From the NCBI GenBank assembly GCA_040756515.1, contig JBFLYW010000004.1, forward strand, positions 105,839 through 169,838: DNA of 64,000 nucleotides. Direction: 5' to 3'. The stretch is from DSXH01 sp020724325 (GTDB taxonomy: Bacteria > Bacteroidota > Ignavibacteria > Ignavibacteriales > Melioribacteraceae). The translations under genes were made by a program, and so were the position numbers. The first letter of the stretch is position 1; each line of letters opens with the position of its first letter. Shown one piece after another: positions 8,968-18,030 of this stretch. The notes beneath the pieces are model-generated. The model ran no database searches. It was given only the letters and a program-made list of their open reading frames with translations, and was not told the DNA's origin.

Positions 8968-10071
8968 ATGACGAATCAAACATCACAACTTAAACTGAAA
9001 TTCGCCGTGCTTGGTGCAGGTCACGGTGGTTTAGCTATGGCAGGTCACTTGGCCATAATGGGTTTTCAAGTAAATCTTTATAATCGAAGTAAACAAAGAT
9101 TATGGGGAGTAGACTCGATGGGAGGAATAACTCTCGAAGGCGAGGTCGAAGGATTTGGTAAAATAAATATAACAACCACAAACATAGAAGAGGCAATTGA
9201 TGATGTTGATATAATTATGGTTGTAGTACCAGCAACCGGACATGGATATCTTGCGGAAAAATGTGCCCCTTTTTTGAAAGATGGTCAAATGATTGTTCTA
9301 AACCCGGGTAGAACATTTGGTGCAATTGAGTTCAAACAAATACTTAAAAAAAATAATTGTAAAGCAGACGTTGTAGTGGTTGAGGCGCAAACTTTTATTT
9401 ATGCATCAAGAACAATGGGTCCAGCTCAATCCAAAATTTTTAGAATTAAAAACTCTATTCCGGTTGCTTCGATTCGTGCTCATCTTATTCCAGAAGTTCT
9501 GAAAAAATTGCGTATAGCTTATCCACAGTTTGTCGCCGGTGATAATGTTTTGAAAACCAGTCTCGATAATATTGGAGCGGTTTTTCATCCTACCTTATGT
9601 GTATTAAATGCAGGATGGATAGAAGATGAAGCCGATTTTCAATTTTATATGCAAGGTATTACACCTTCAACCGCTTTGATATTGGAAAAAGTCGATAGTG
9701 AACGTGTATCTGTCGCTGAAGCATTGGGTATTCGTGCTCTAACAGCGAAAGAATGGCTTTACCTTGGCTACGGCGCTACCGGTAGAAATTTATTCGAAGC
9801 GATGCGGGCAAATCTGGGCTACAGCGGTATTCTAGCTCCTAAAAGGTTGAGAATGAGATATATTACTGAAGATGTTCCGGCTAGCTTAGTCCCGATCTCT
9901 TCTATTGGAAAAAAATTCGGTGTTCCTACTCCAACGATAAACTCAATAATTGAATTCTCTTCTATTTTACTCCAAACTGATTTCTGGTCCATTGGAAGAA
10001 CGGTCGAAAAACTTGGTATTCAGGATATGACATTAAAGGATTTGCGTCTGCTTGCAATTGGTGAAAAGTAG
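8968..10071 (+). CDS. Opine (octopine/nopaline)-type dehydrogenase
   Basis: A 367-residue NAD(P)-dependent oxidoreductase of the octopine/nopaline dehydrogenase family. These enzymes reductively join an amino acid and a 2-oxo acid, or run the reverse. The Rossmann fingerprint GAGHGG is near the N-terminus, and VVVPATGH ends the first cofactor domain. The C-terminal helical domain has the family motif FHPTLCVLNAGW with its catalytic-site His. I start at 8968 rather than the upstream in-frame ATG at 8935 because GGAGG lies 5 nt before it and the Rossmann strand then begins at a normal distance. It is first of three same-strand genes (gaps 29 and 18 bp). The substrate cannot be told from sequence. 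Confidence 0.85.
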   Translation: MTNQTSQLKLKFAVLGAGHGGLAMAGHLAIMGFQVNLYNRSKQRLWGVDSMGGITLEGEVEGFGKINITTTNIEEAIDDVDIIMVVVPATGHGYLAEKCAPFLKDGQMIVLNPGRTFGAIEFKQILKKNNCKADVVVVEAQTFIYASRTMGPAQSKIFRIKNSIPVASIRAHLIPEVLKKLRIAYPQFVAGDNVLKTSLDNIGAVFHPTLCVLNAGWIEDEADFQFYMQGITPSTALILEKVDSERVSVAEALGIRALTAKEWLYLGYGATGRNLFEAMRANLGYSGILAPKRLRMRYITEDVPASLVPISSIGKKFGVPTPTINSIIEFSSILLQTDFWSIGRTVEKLGIQDMTLKDLRLLAIGEK

Positions 10072-10100
10072 AAATAGGTAAAAAAATTAGAAAGGGCAAA

Positions 10101-11735
10101 ATGAAAAAAATATTAGGTGCGGCAATCGGTAATTGTGTTCACGTTTGGGGGTTGTACAACTTTTTGAAAATTACCGAATCGGAAGGGTTTACGGCTGAAT
10201 TATTAGGACCGGCAGTAAAATTGGAACGGCTCATTCGAGAAGTGATTGATAAAAAGCCCGTCGTTGTTGCTCTTAGCTATAGACTAACCGATGAATCGGC
10301 AAAAGAATTATTTGGTGAACTGAAAAAAATTATCAAAGAGAAAAATCTTGCTAATGTAAAATTTATTTTTGGTGGAACTCCGCCGAATGTCAAAGCCGCA
10401 ATAGAATCAGGTTTATTCGATAAAGTCTTCGATGGGACGGAATCTATTCAAGAAATAAAAAATTATCTGAACGGCGGAAAAGATGTCTTTGTAAAAGCTA
10501 TTCATTCCGATAATCTTATCGAACGAATTTCGAACAAGTATCCGTATCCAATCATTCGTCATCACTTTGGCAGACCGACTGTGCAGGAAACAATCAATGG
10601 AGCAAAAAAAATCGCAGAATCCGAATTGATTGATGTTATTTCATTAGGAATAGATCAAAACGCTCAAGAACATTTTTTTAATCATGAAAAGATGGATCAT
10701 AAATTGGATGGAGCCGGCGGTGTACCGGTAAGATCGCCCAATGATATGAAAGCAATCTACGAAGCGACCCGATGCGGTAACTTTCCGCTGTTAAGATGCT
10801 ACAGCGGAACAAACGATTTGATAAAGTGGGCGGAGATGAGTGTTGAAACAATTAAAAATGCTTGGGCAGCAATCCCTCTTTGCTGGTACAGTGTAATCGA
10901 TGGAAGATCGAAAAGATCACTCGAGGAAGCAATCACTGAAAATCAAAAAATTATGAAATGGTATGCTGATAGAGAAATTCCAGTTGAAGTAAACGAATCT
11001 CATCAATGGAGTTTGAGGGAAGCGCACGATTCACTCGCGGTTACTATGTTTTTCTTGGCGGCTTACAATGCGAAGAAAATGGGAGTCAAAAATTATGTAG
11101 CACAATTTATGTTCAATACTCCGCCAGGCACTTGGATGAGTATGGATGTAGCCAAAATGTCTGCAAAGCTCGAGATGATTAAAAAATTATGTAACAACGA
11201 TTTTAATTTCTTTATCGAAGCCCGACCGGGAATTGCGCATTTCTCTTCCGATCCAAGTGTTGCCAAAGGGCAATTAGGTTCTTCAATTGTAACTTGCCTT
11301 TCGATTAAACCGCATATCTTACATGTAGTTGGTTTCAGCGAAGGAGATCATGCAATTTATCCTGAAGAACTTATCGAAAGCTGTCAGATTGCACATGGGG
11401 TTTTACGTAATTGTCTATTCGGTGCACCGGATTATCTCACTGATCCAAAGATTAATTCACGAAAGAATGAATTGATAAATGAATCGAATGAACTTTTGAA
11501 CGGGTTGAAAAAATTTGGTTCTGATAAAAGCGAAGACCCCTGGAGCGACCCTAAAGTGTTATCAGATGCAATAAAAATTGGAATTTTAGACGCACCACAT
11601 TTCCGCGGTAATGAACATTTATGCGGAAAAATTTTGACTCGTGTGATTGATGGTGCTTATTACGCTGTTGATGAATCGGCAAGCGAAATCATAAGAGAAA
11701 AAGAAAGATTGAAAAAAATAATTGATCAACTATGA
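10101..11735 (+). CDS. Fused cobalamin-domain / mutase-like TIM-barrel protein
   Basis: A 544-residue protein. Residues 1-125 look like a B12-binding domain of the glutamate-mutase small-subunit type: IGNCVHVWG aligns with IGSDCHAVG, keeping the lower-ligand His (H14) and Gly17 but with Cys12 where the Asp of DxHxxG normally stands. FGGTPPN further on matches the GG loop that embraces the nucleotide tail. Residues ~150-460 resemble the barrel subunit of methylaspartate (glutamate) mutase, including long conserved-looking helices and a PLLRCYSGTND block. A fused S-E arrangement would make a one-chain adenosylcobalamin carbon-skeleton mutase. The substrate is unknown. AGAAAGGGCAAA precedes the ATG. 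Assignment to the mutase superfamily is by eye and moderately sure. Confidence 0.65.
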   Translation: MKKILGAAIGNCVHVWGLYNFLKITESEGFTAELLGPAVKLERLIREVIDKKPVVVALSYRLTDESAKELFGELKKIIKEKNLANVKFIFGGTPPNVKAAIESGLFDKVFDGTESIQEIKNYLNGGKDVFVKAIHSDNLIERISNKYPYPIIRHHFGRPTVQETINGAKKIAESELIDVISLGIDQNAQEHFFNHEKMDHKLDGAGGVPVRSPNDMKAIYEATRCGNFPLLRCYSGTNDLIKWAEMSVETIKNAWAAIPLCWYSVIDGRSKRSLEEAITENQKIMKWYADREIPVEVNESHQWSLREAHDSLAVTMFFLAAYNAKKMGVKNYVAQFMFNTPPGTWMSMDVAKMSAKLEMIKKLCNNDFNFFIEARPGIAHFSSDPSVAKGQLGSSIVTCLSIKPHILHVVGFSEGDHAIYPEELIESCQIAHGVLRNCLFGAPDYLTDPKINSRKNELINESNELLNGLKKFGSDKSEDPWSDPKVLSDAIKIGILDAPHFRGNEHLCGKILTRVIDGAYYAVDESASEIIREKERLKKIIDQL

Positions 11736-11753
11736 CAAATTAAAGGAGATATA

Positions 11754-13100
11754 ATGGCAGGAATAGCTGGAATAAATAAACCCAATGAATCGCAATTGAT
11801 AAAAAAGATTCTTGAAAAAATTTCTCATCGAGGAAAGGAAGCAATAGAAATTGTCGAAAACAAATCCGCCACAATCGGAATTGTGATGGATTCGAATAGT
11901 AAAAGTAATAAGATGATTTTTCATCAAAAATTATTTGTGCAAGATGGAAACGGAGATGGGCGCTTAGCCAAAGCTTCAATAGATGGAAGAGGACTTTCAT
12001 TAATTCGTGACGAGCTTGGAGCTGCGCCACTCTACTATGGATTCACAGAAGACGAAAGTCTTTGTTTCGCATCGGAAGTTAAAGCACTGAAGGACTTTGT
12101 CAAAAGCGTCTTTGAATTTCCACCTGGGTACATATTTTCGAACAACTCATTTAATAAATATTTCAAGTTGAAGTTTGATCCCATGTTCAATGAAAATGAA
12201 ACAGAAATAGCAAATAAACTTTACTCACTACTCAGTGAAGCTGTTGAGAAAAGGATAAAAAATAAAATCGCAGCAGCTTGGCTTTCAGGGGGATTGGATT
12301 CAAGTTCAATCTCATCGATAGTTCGAAAACATGTCGATAAACTTCATACTTTCTCTGTCGGTTTAGAAGGCTCGCCAGATCTCGAATATGCTAAGGCAGC
12401 TGCTGAGTTTATTCGTTCCCGGCATCATGAAATTAAAGTAACCGTAAAAGAATTAATTAAATTACTGCCTGATGTTATATATCATCTTGAATCGTTTGAC
12501 GCTCTCTTAGTTAGATCAAGTCTTACAAATTTTGTTGTAGGCAAAGCATCTTCGGACTACTCCGATGCGGTTTTCTCTGGTGAAGGAGGAGATGAGTTGT
12601 TTGCCGGTTACGAATATTTGAAATCGCTCGATACTTCTAATCTACAAGGCGAATTAATAGATATCACTAATCGGCTACACAATACTGCACTTCAGAGAGT
12701 CGATAGATGTTCTTCTGCACACGGGATTACCGCTCATGTGCCATTTGCCGATCCAATCGTATTTAATTACGCATTCCAAATTCCTGGTGATCTAAAACTA
12801 AAAGATAAAACAGAGAAATGGATTTTACGGAAAGCAATGAACAATTCTTTGCCTGTAAAAATTCTAAATAGAACAAAAGCTAAGTTTTGGGAAGGTGCAG
12901 GCATTCATGAATTGATATATGATTACGCAAAAGAAAAAATCACCGATGACGATTTTCGAGGAGAAAGAATTCTACCTAACGGGTGGAAATTAAATTCAAA
13001 AGAAGAATTACTGTATTATCGAATCTTTCGCGAACACTTTGGCGAATTTAATGAACTTTCTTGGATGGGAAGAACAAAAGGAGCTCCGATGGAAAAATAG
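11754..13100 (+). CDS. Asparagine-synthetase-like ligase lacking the glutaminase Cys
   Basis: A 448-residue AsnB-family protein. The N-terminus reads MAGIAG where glutamine-hydrolysing members have MCGIAG, so the Ntn glutaminase nucleophile is replaced by Ala. The Ntn domain is also short (~135 residues against ~200). The C-terminal ATP-pyrophosphatase domain looks functional, with the SGGLDSS loop, SGEGGDELFAGYE, RVDRCSSAHG...AHVPFADP and the late K..F region. It should adenylate a carboxylate and pass it to ammonia or another amine. The Glu in SGEGGDE matches asparagine synthetases, whereas beta-lactam synthetases, which also lack the Cys, carry Tyr there. AAAGGAGATATA precedes the ATG. Operon position after the opine dehydrogenase and mutase suggests a shared pathway. 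Confidence 0.85.
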   Translation: MAGIAGINKPNESQLIKKILEKISHRGKEAIEIVENKSATIGIVMDSNSKSNKMIFHQKLFVQDGNGDGRLAKASIDGRGLSLIRDELGAAPLYYGFTEDESLCFASEVKALKDFVKSVFEFPPGYIFSNNSFNKYFKLKFDPMFNENETEIANKLYSLLSEAVEKRIKNKIAAAWLSGGLDSSSISSIVRKHVDKLHTFSVGLEGSPDLEYAKAAAEFIRSRHHEIKVTVKELIKLLPDVIYHLESFDALLVRSSLTNFVVGKASSDYSDAVFSGEGGDELFAGYEYLKSLDTSNLQGELIDITNRLHNTALQRVDRCSSAHGITAHVPFADPIVFNYAFQIPGDLKLKDKTEKWILRKAMNNSLPVKILNRTKAKFWEGAGIHELIYDYAKEKITDDDFRGERILPNGWKLNSKEELLYYRIFREHFGEFNELSWMGRTKGAPMEK

Positions 13101-13209
13101 TTGTAAGTCGAGATTATTTTCCAAACCCTCAATTGTTTATCAAAGGTTTTTGCCCCTCTCAACTAATAATTATATTTTTGCTCAAACATTATTAAACAAG
13201 GGGGTCACT

Positions 13210-16200
13210 ATGAAGCGACCATTTCTATTTTTTTCCTTCATTCCTTCTTTTCTTCATTCCTTCTTTTCTTCATTCCTTCATTCCTTCTTTTCTTCTTTCT
13301 TCATTCCTTCTCTTCTTCTATCCTTCTTTCCTTTTTTTCTTACATCCTTTCCTCTTTCTGCTCAGGAGGATTTGCTCTTAAGATTTCCGGCATTAAACAA
13401 TGACGGCTCCCAAGTTGCATTTTCATTTCAAGGTGATATATGGACTGTTCCATCAACCGGCGGAAAAGCAACGCGTTTAACTATCCACGAAGCTTACGAA
13501 TCTAATCCCAAATTCTCTTACGACGGCAAATGGATTGCATTTTCCGGCAACCGTTATGGCAACAACGATATATTTGTAATGCCGACCAATGGCGGCATGC
13601 CGAAACGTTTAACATTTCATTCAGCAGCCGACAACATCTCGAGCTGGACTAAAGACGGCGATATTATTTTTTCAACTACCCGCGAGTTTAATCAAATAGA
13701 ACGTCCTCAGGAAGTTTATTCAATTTCATCGGGAGGCGGAACCGAAAAGCGTATTCTAGATGCGGTTGGTTTTGATCCGGCTTATTCGCCGGATGGAAGA
13801 TTTCTCGCATTTGTCCGAGGTGATATCAACCCGGTTTTCCGCGAAGATTACAAAGGTCCATCCAACAGAGATATCTGGTTATACGATACAAAATCGAAAA
13901 CATATTCTAAACTTATTAGCAACGAAACCAACGATATTATGCCTCAATGGAGCGATAACAGAACAATTTTTTTTATGAGCTCGATAAACGGCAACTATAA
14001 TATCTACAGAATAAAAATTGATGATAACGGCAAAGTTGTGGGCAAGCCGGAACAATTGACAAACGTAAAAGATCATTCGATTCGTTACTTCTCACTTTCT
14101 TCTGACGGCTCTTCAATTGTCTATGAACAAGAAAAAAATATTTTCATAATGAAATCATCCGGAGGTTCTGCAAAGAAAGTTGATGTGTTTATTAGTGCAG
14201 ACGATCGTTTCGACCCGGTTGAAATAAAGACCTTCAATAATAACGCAACTGCTTACGAAATATCCCCCAACGGTAAGCTGTTAGCATTTGCTGTACGCGG
14301 AGAAATTTTTATTAAAGAAGCCGATAAGGATAAATCAAGAAGTATAAATGTATCAGATTCACCGTACCGCGATCTGGAGTTTGCATGGCTGAGCGATACT
14401 ACTTTAATATTCTCTTCAGATCGCGAAGGCAACAATTACGAATTCTATCTTCTGAAATCAGCGGATCCAAATCAATCGAACATTTTCAAATCGCTTAAAC
14501 ATAGTATTGTAAAACTAACAGATACCGACGGCGATGAAACATCTCCATCGATTTCAAATGACGGGAAGAAAATAGTTTACATTCGAGGTAAAGACGTTAA
14601 AGAATTTGTTGTTGCAGATATTTCTAACAATGGAACAATGAGCAACGAAAAAATTCTTCACAAGGGCTGGAACTCTCCGCAAAATGTTACATGGAGTCCG
14701 GATGATAAATGGCTTGCTTATTCTCAAAACGATCTTTATTTCAATCAAGAAGTTTTTATTCATGAAGTAGATAATTCGATGAAGCCTGTTAATGTATCCA
14801 TGCATCCGCGTTCAGACGGCAATCCATTCTGGAGTGTTGACGGTTCAAAACTTGGGTTCACTTCCGAAAGAAACAACAGAAGTACAGATATATGGTTTGT
14901 TTGGCTTAAGAAAGACGATTGGGAAAAAACGAAACAGGATTGGGATGAAAAAGAACCCGCAGCAGATAAGCCGGCAGCACCGAAACCTTCCGATGATAAA
15001 TCTAAAAAAGACGAACCGAAGGTTAAACCGATCAAAATCGATTTCGATAAAATTCATGAGCGGATTGTTCAGGTTACAAACTTCCCCGGTAATGAGGGTA
15101 ACCTGATAATTTCTAAAGACGGCGAAACATTCTTCTATACCGGACAAAGCAGCACAGCAAAAGGAAGAGACCTTTACAGTATTAAGTGGGACGGAAAGGA
15201 TTTGAAAGAGCTTACAAAAGGCGGTTCCAATCCACTAAATGTTGCAATTGATAAGGAAGGGAAATATCTCTACTACATGAAAATGGGCGGCTCTATTACG
15301 CGGCATGATATTAAAGCCGACAAGTCGGAAGCGCTTCCTTATTTGGCTAAAATGAAAATCGATTATCCTGCAGAACGACTTCAGATTTTTGAAGAAGCGT
15401 GGCGGGCAATCCGAGATGGATTCTACGATCCAAAATTCCATGGCGAGGACTGGAATACGCTCCGTAAAAAGTACCGCGGCTTATGTTTGATGGCTTCAAC
15501 AAATAACGATTTGCGCGACATGTTCAATAATATGCTTGGCGAATTGAATTCAAGCCATATGGGCTTTAATTCCCAGGAAAGAGGCGAAACACAAAGAGAT
15601 GCAACCGGCTTGCTTGGTGTTGAATTAATGCCAATAAATGATGGAATGAAAGTATTGCGGGTAATTCCGGATTCGCCGGCAGATAAATCAACAAGCAGAC
15701 TTTTTGTTGATGATGTTATTACCGCAGTTGATGGTTATAACTTTAGTCCGGAAAGTAATTTTTATGAACTCCTTAATACAAAAGCAGACGAAAAAGTTTT
15801 ACTGAATATAAAAGGTAAAGATGGAAAAGAGAGAGAGGTAGTAATTCGCCCGACAGCTTCTTTACGCCAGTTAATGTATTTAGAGTGGGTTGCAGAGAGG
15901 AAGAAGCTTGTTGAAAAATATTCGAGCGGACGATTAGGTTATATTCATATTCAGGGAATGGACTTCCCGAGTTTTGAAGTATTTGAAAGAGAATTAACTG
16001 CTGCAGGATACGGGAAAGACGGATTATTAATTGATGTACGTTACAACGGCGGCGGCTCTACAACAGATTATTTGATGACAGTATTAAATTATAAACAACA
16101 TGCTTACACAATTCCACGTGGCGCCAGTAATGATCTTGAAAAAGATAAACTGAAATACCGTGAATACTATCCATTGGGCGAGCGACTTGTCTTTGCAGCA

Positions 16201-16539
16201 TGGATTAAACCCTCTATAGCGCTCTGCAACGAAGGAAGTTATTCGAATGCTGAAATCTTCTCGCATGCTTATAAAACACTTGGTATTGGCAAACTTGTCG
16301 GGTTTCCTACAAATGGTTCTGTAATTTCAACCGGCGGCAAAGGATTGATTGACGGCTCATTCGTCCGGCTCCCATTCAGAGGATGGTTTACAAAAGCAAC
16401 TGACAAGAATCAAGAACTCGGTCCCGCTGTTCCGGATATTGTATTGGAAAATTCTGTTAACTGGATTTCGAAAGGTGTTGATGAACAGTTGAAAGCAGCA
16501 TGCGATGAATTGTTGAAACAGATTGACTCGAAGAAATAA
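13210..16539 (+). CDS. Tricorn-type protease (S41), secreted
   Basis: A 1109-residue protease. The open frame extends back to 13039 over the previous gene, but AAGGGGGTCACT precedes the ATG at 13210, which also begins a signal peptide; I use that. After the leader (about 1-46, ending near SAQE) come TolB/PD40-like beta-propeller repeats (FALNxDGSQVAF, PKFSYDGKWIAFSG and similar) to about residue 600. A proline/lysine/aspartate-rich linker follows at about 580-615. The C-terminal half carries the tricorn core: NSSHMG (matching the Ser-His of tricorn), a PDZ domain, and the nucleophile region NEGSYSNAEIF with a later QELGPAVPDI. Tricorn trims peptides from larger proteases; a signal peptide implies a periplasmic version. 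A terminator follows. Confidence 0.9.
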   Translation: MKRPFLFFSFIPSFLHSFFSSFLHSFFSSFFIPSLLLSFFPFFLTSFPLSAQEDLLLRFPALNNDGSQVAFSFQGDIWTVPSTGGKATRLTIHEAYESNPKFSYDGKWIAFSGNRYGNNDIFVMPTNGGMPKRLTFHSAADNISSWTKDGDIIFSTTREFNQIERPQEVYSISSGGGTEKRILDAVGFDPAYSPDGRFLAFVRGDINPVFREDYKGPSNRDIWLYDTKSKTYSKLISNETNDIMPQWSDNRTIFFMSSINGNYNIYRIKIDDNGKVVGKPEQLTNVKDHSIRYFSLSSDGSSIVYEQEKNIFIMKSSGGSAKKVDVFISADDRFDPVEIKTFNNNATAYEISPNGKLLAFAVRGEIFIKEADKDKSRSINVSDSPYRDLEFAWLSDTTLIFSSDREGNNYEFYLLKSADPNQSNIFKSLKHSIVKLTDTDGDETSPSISNDGKKIVYIRGKDVKEFVVADISNNGTMSNEKILHKGWNSPQNVTWSPDDKWLAYSQNDLYFNQEVFIHEVDNSMKPVNVSMHPRSDGNPFWSVDGSKLGFTSERNNRSTDIWFVWLKKDDWEKTKQDWDEKEPAADKPAAPKPSDDKSKKDEPKVKPIKIDFDKIHERIVQVTNFPGNEGNLIISKDGETFFYTGQSSTAKGRDLYSIKWDGKDLKELTKGGSNPLNVAIDKEGKYLYYMKMGGSITRHDIKADKSEALPYLAKMKIDYPAERLQIFEEAWRAIRDGFYDPKFHGEDWNTLRKKYRGLCLMASTNNDLRDMFNNMLGELNSSHMGFNSQERGETQRDATGLLGVELMPINDGMKVLRVIPDSPADKSTSRLFVDDVITAVDGYNFSPESNFYELLNTKADEKVLLNIKGKDGKEREVVIRPTASLRQLMYLEWVAERKKLVEKYSSGRLGYIHIQGMDFPSFEVFERELTAAGYGKDGLLIDVRYNGGGSTTDYLMTVLNYKQHAYTIPRGASNDLEKDKLKYREYYPLGERLVFAAWIKPSIALCNEGSYSNAEIFSHAYKTLGIGKLVGFPTNGSVISTGGKGLIDGSFVRLPFRGWFTKATDKNQELGPAVPDIVLENSVNWISKGVDEQLKAACDELLKQIDSKK
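13222..13361 (+). repeat. Pyrimidine-rich short repeats within signal peptide
   Basis: The coding strand here is almost only C and T with rare A. It is built from irregular copies of units such as TTCATTCC and TTCTTTTC. It encodes an unusually long Phe/Ser/Leu-rich hydrophobic leader (FIPSFLHSFFSS and variants). Repeat number could change by slippage, and mirror-like homopyrimidine tracts can form triplex DNA. The reading frame is open across the tract. Confidence 0.8.
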
Positions 16540-16547
16540 TCTTTCCG

Positions 16548-16583
16548 TTCTGTCCCGGAAGTATTTAAGCTTTCGGGACAGAA
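16548..16583 (+). terminator. Rho-independent-type hairpin after tricorn gene
   Basis: A 13-bp near-perfect inverted repeat (TTCTGTCCCGGAA / TTTCGGGACAGAA, one G-U) with a 10-nt loop starts 8 bp after the stop codon. A T-rich stretch follows (TTGTTTTATT). Confidence 0.75.
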
Positions 16584-16652
16584 ATTGTTTTATTCTCCGC
16601 GGAACCGTTCAAGCCCACCAAAGTATAATGAAAACACAAAATTAGATCCTTT

Positions 16653-17102
16653 GTGAAATACCTTTTATTAATAATTCTTTTGCCCGCCGCCTCAATTTAT
16701 TCACAATCAAATAAGTCAATTAGCGATACAACTAAAACGATTCCGATCAAAGATTCGCTTAAACAAATTAATGTAAATAAGGCAAATGATACTCTACGCA
16801 GAAAATCTATTCTAGAATTAAAAACAATTCTAACAATCGAGTTCTATAATCTAGACAAAATGAAATTTGTGTTTCGCGGCGAATTGGAATCAAATAATTT
16901 TACAAAAGAAGAACTAGCAAGCGGCTTAACAAAAAATCAGTTGATTGCTTACAAAAAGAATAAAGAACAATTATTCAGCATTCTTCAGAAAAAATATGAT
17001 GACGCCTGGTATTACAGAGTAAAAAGTTTAGGAGAATTAATCGGTATTCCTGATTGGATAATTAAAACAGCTATGATCGGTTTACTATTATTAGGTTTTT
17101 GA
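16653..17102 (+). CDS. Hypothetical secreted/membrane-anchored protein
   Basis: A 149-residue protein I do not recognise. It opens with GTG and a clear signal peptide (YLLLIILLPAASIYSQ). A polar Ser/Thr/Lys-rich middle and a charged helical region follow. The protein ends in a hydrophobic segment (IIKTAMIGLLLLGF), so it may stay membrane-attached by its tail. No ATG start is available because the upstream ATG frame stops after five codons. The ribosome-binding site is weak. It stands alone between a terminator and a repeat-rich spacer. Confidence 0.55.
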   Translation: MKYLLLIILLPAASIYSQSNKSISDTTKTIPIKDSLKQINVNKANDTLRRKSILELKTILTIEFYNLDKMKFVFRGELESNNFTKEELASGLTKNQLIAYKKNKEQLFSILQKKYDDAWYYRVKSLGELIGIPDWIIKTAMIGLLLLGF

Positions 17103-17107
17103 AAAGT

Positions 17108-17460
17108 TAGGAAACGTCATTCCGAAGGAGCGAAGCGACTGAGGAACTACGAACAGATTCTTCACCTCACTTCGTTCGGCTCAGAATGACAGTACACTTT
17201 CTACTCTGTTATTTCGAAGGATCCCGACTTGTCGGGCGACTGAGAAGCGTCATTTCAAAAGTCCACAACCTTGAAGGTCAAGTGTCGTTATTTCCCCCCT
17301 GAAGACCTTCAAGGTTAGTTATGCTACCTTCAAGGTTGAGAAGATGCTTCTTGACCTTCAAGGTTTAGATTCAACTCTCACGATCCATCAACGACGGCGT
17401 CGAAATGTTATTTCGAAGGATCCCGAATTGTCGGGAGACTGAGAAATGACAAGCGCTGTT
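17108..17460. repeat. Intergenic repeat cluster in a gene-less spacer
   Basis: The 17103-17812 spacer has no convincing gene. It contains two ~39-bp near-identical units (17208-17246 and 17407-17445, GTTATTTCGAAGGATCCCG type with an internal CCCGACTTGTCGGG palindrome). It also has four copies of the palindrome ACCTTCAAGGTT or its complement AACCTTGAAGGT (17267-17278, 17305-17316, 17326-17337, 17354-17365), and a CATTCCGAAGGAGCGAAGCGAC...GAATGAC motif at 17117-17190. These look like extragenic palindromic repeats. The remaining ~350 bp up to 17812 shows nothing further. Confidence 0.75.
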
Positions 17461-17812
17461 TTCCAGAGGTTATTATTATAATGCCACTGCGGCCTCCATA
17501 CTTTGTATGGAGATTGCGGTTATTAACCCTTTCTTGTTAATTAACTTCACCACAATCATCTCTTCTCCCAAAAGAGATCACCCGCAGTGACGCCGCAAAT
17601 ATCATTAACATATGCAAAAATAAAAACCCAAAAATTTTTCTATACTTTCATTTAGCACTATTCAAGGATTATATCTTATTTCTTGGATGAACACAAGCGG
17701 CTCATTTTCTAACAAGAATTTTGCTTAACAATTTCTTATTAATTCCTTAACAATTTGTTAACCTTAATCTCATTAAAATAGATTAAAGTTGTACTCAAAA
17801 ACAGGAGTAGTT

Positions 17813-18028
17813 ATGATCGGTTTATGGCTGGCAATTTCGGGATTAATATTTGGCGCTTTATGTTCATACACTGCCAAAAAACAGGACCGTTTTACAAAGA
17901 ACTGGTTTCTTATCGGGTTTATTTTGGGTCCAATCGGCTTATTGATTATTAATATTCTGCCGCGCTTAAAAGATGAGATAGAAAATATCGAAAACAGCAA
18001 TTCCTTATTAAGTATAGACAAAGTTTAG
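17813..18028 (+). CDS. Small two-helix membrane protein
   Basis: A 71-residue protein with two predicted transmembrane helices (about 3-21 and 33-52). A basic loop separates them (YTAKKQDRFTKN), and an acidic tail follows. I start at 17813, where AGGAGTAGTT precedes the ATG, rather than at 17789. The sequence GFILGPIGLLII resembles several families of tiny inner-membrane proteins, but no function can be assigned. It converges on the anti-sigma gene with only 2 bp between the stop codons. Confidence 0.6.
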   Translation: MIGLWLAISGLIFGALCSYTAKKQDRFTKNWFLIGFILGPIGLLIINILPRLKDEIENIENSNSLLSIDKV

Positions 18029-18030
18029 TA

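Noticed and set aside
13039..13209. Extended N-terminus of the tricorn gene overlapping the AsnB-like gene
   Set aside because: The ATG at 13210 has a good ribosome-binding site and begins the signal peptide; the extension would bury it.
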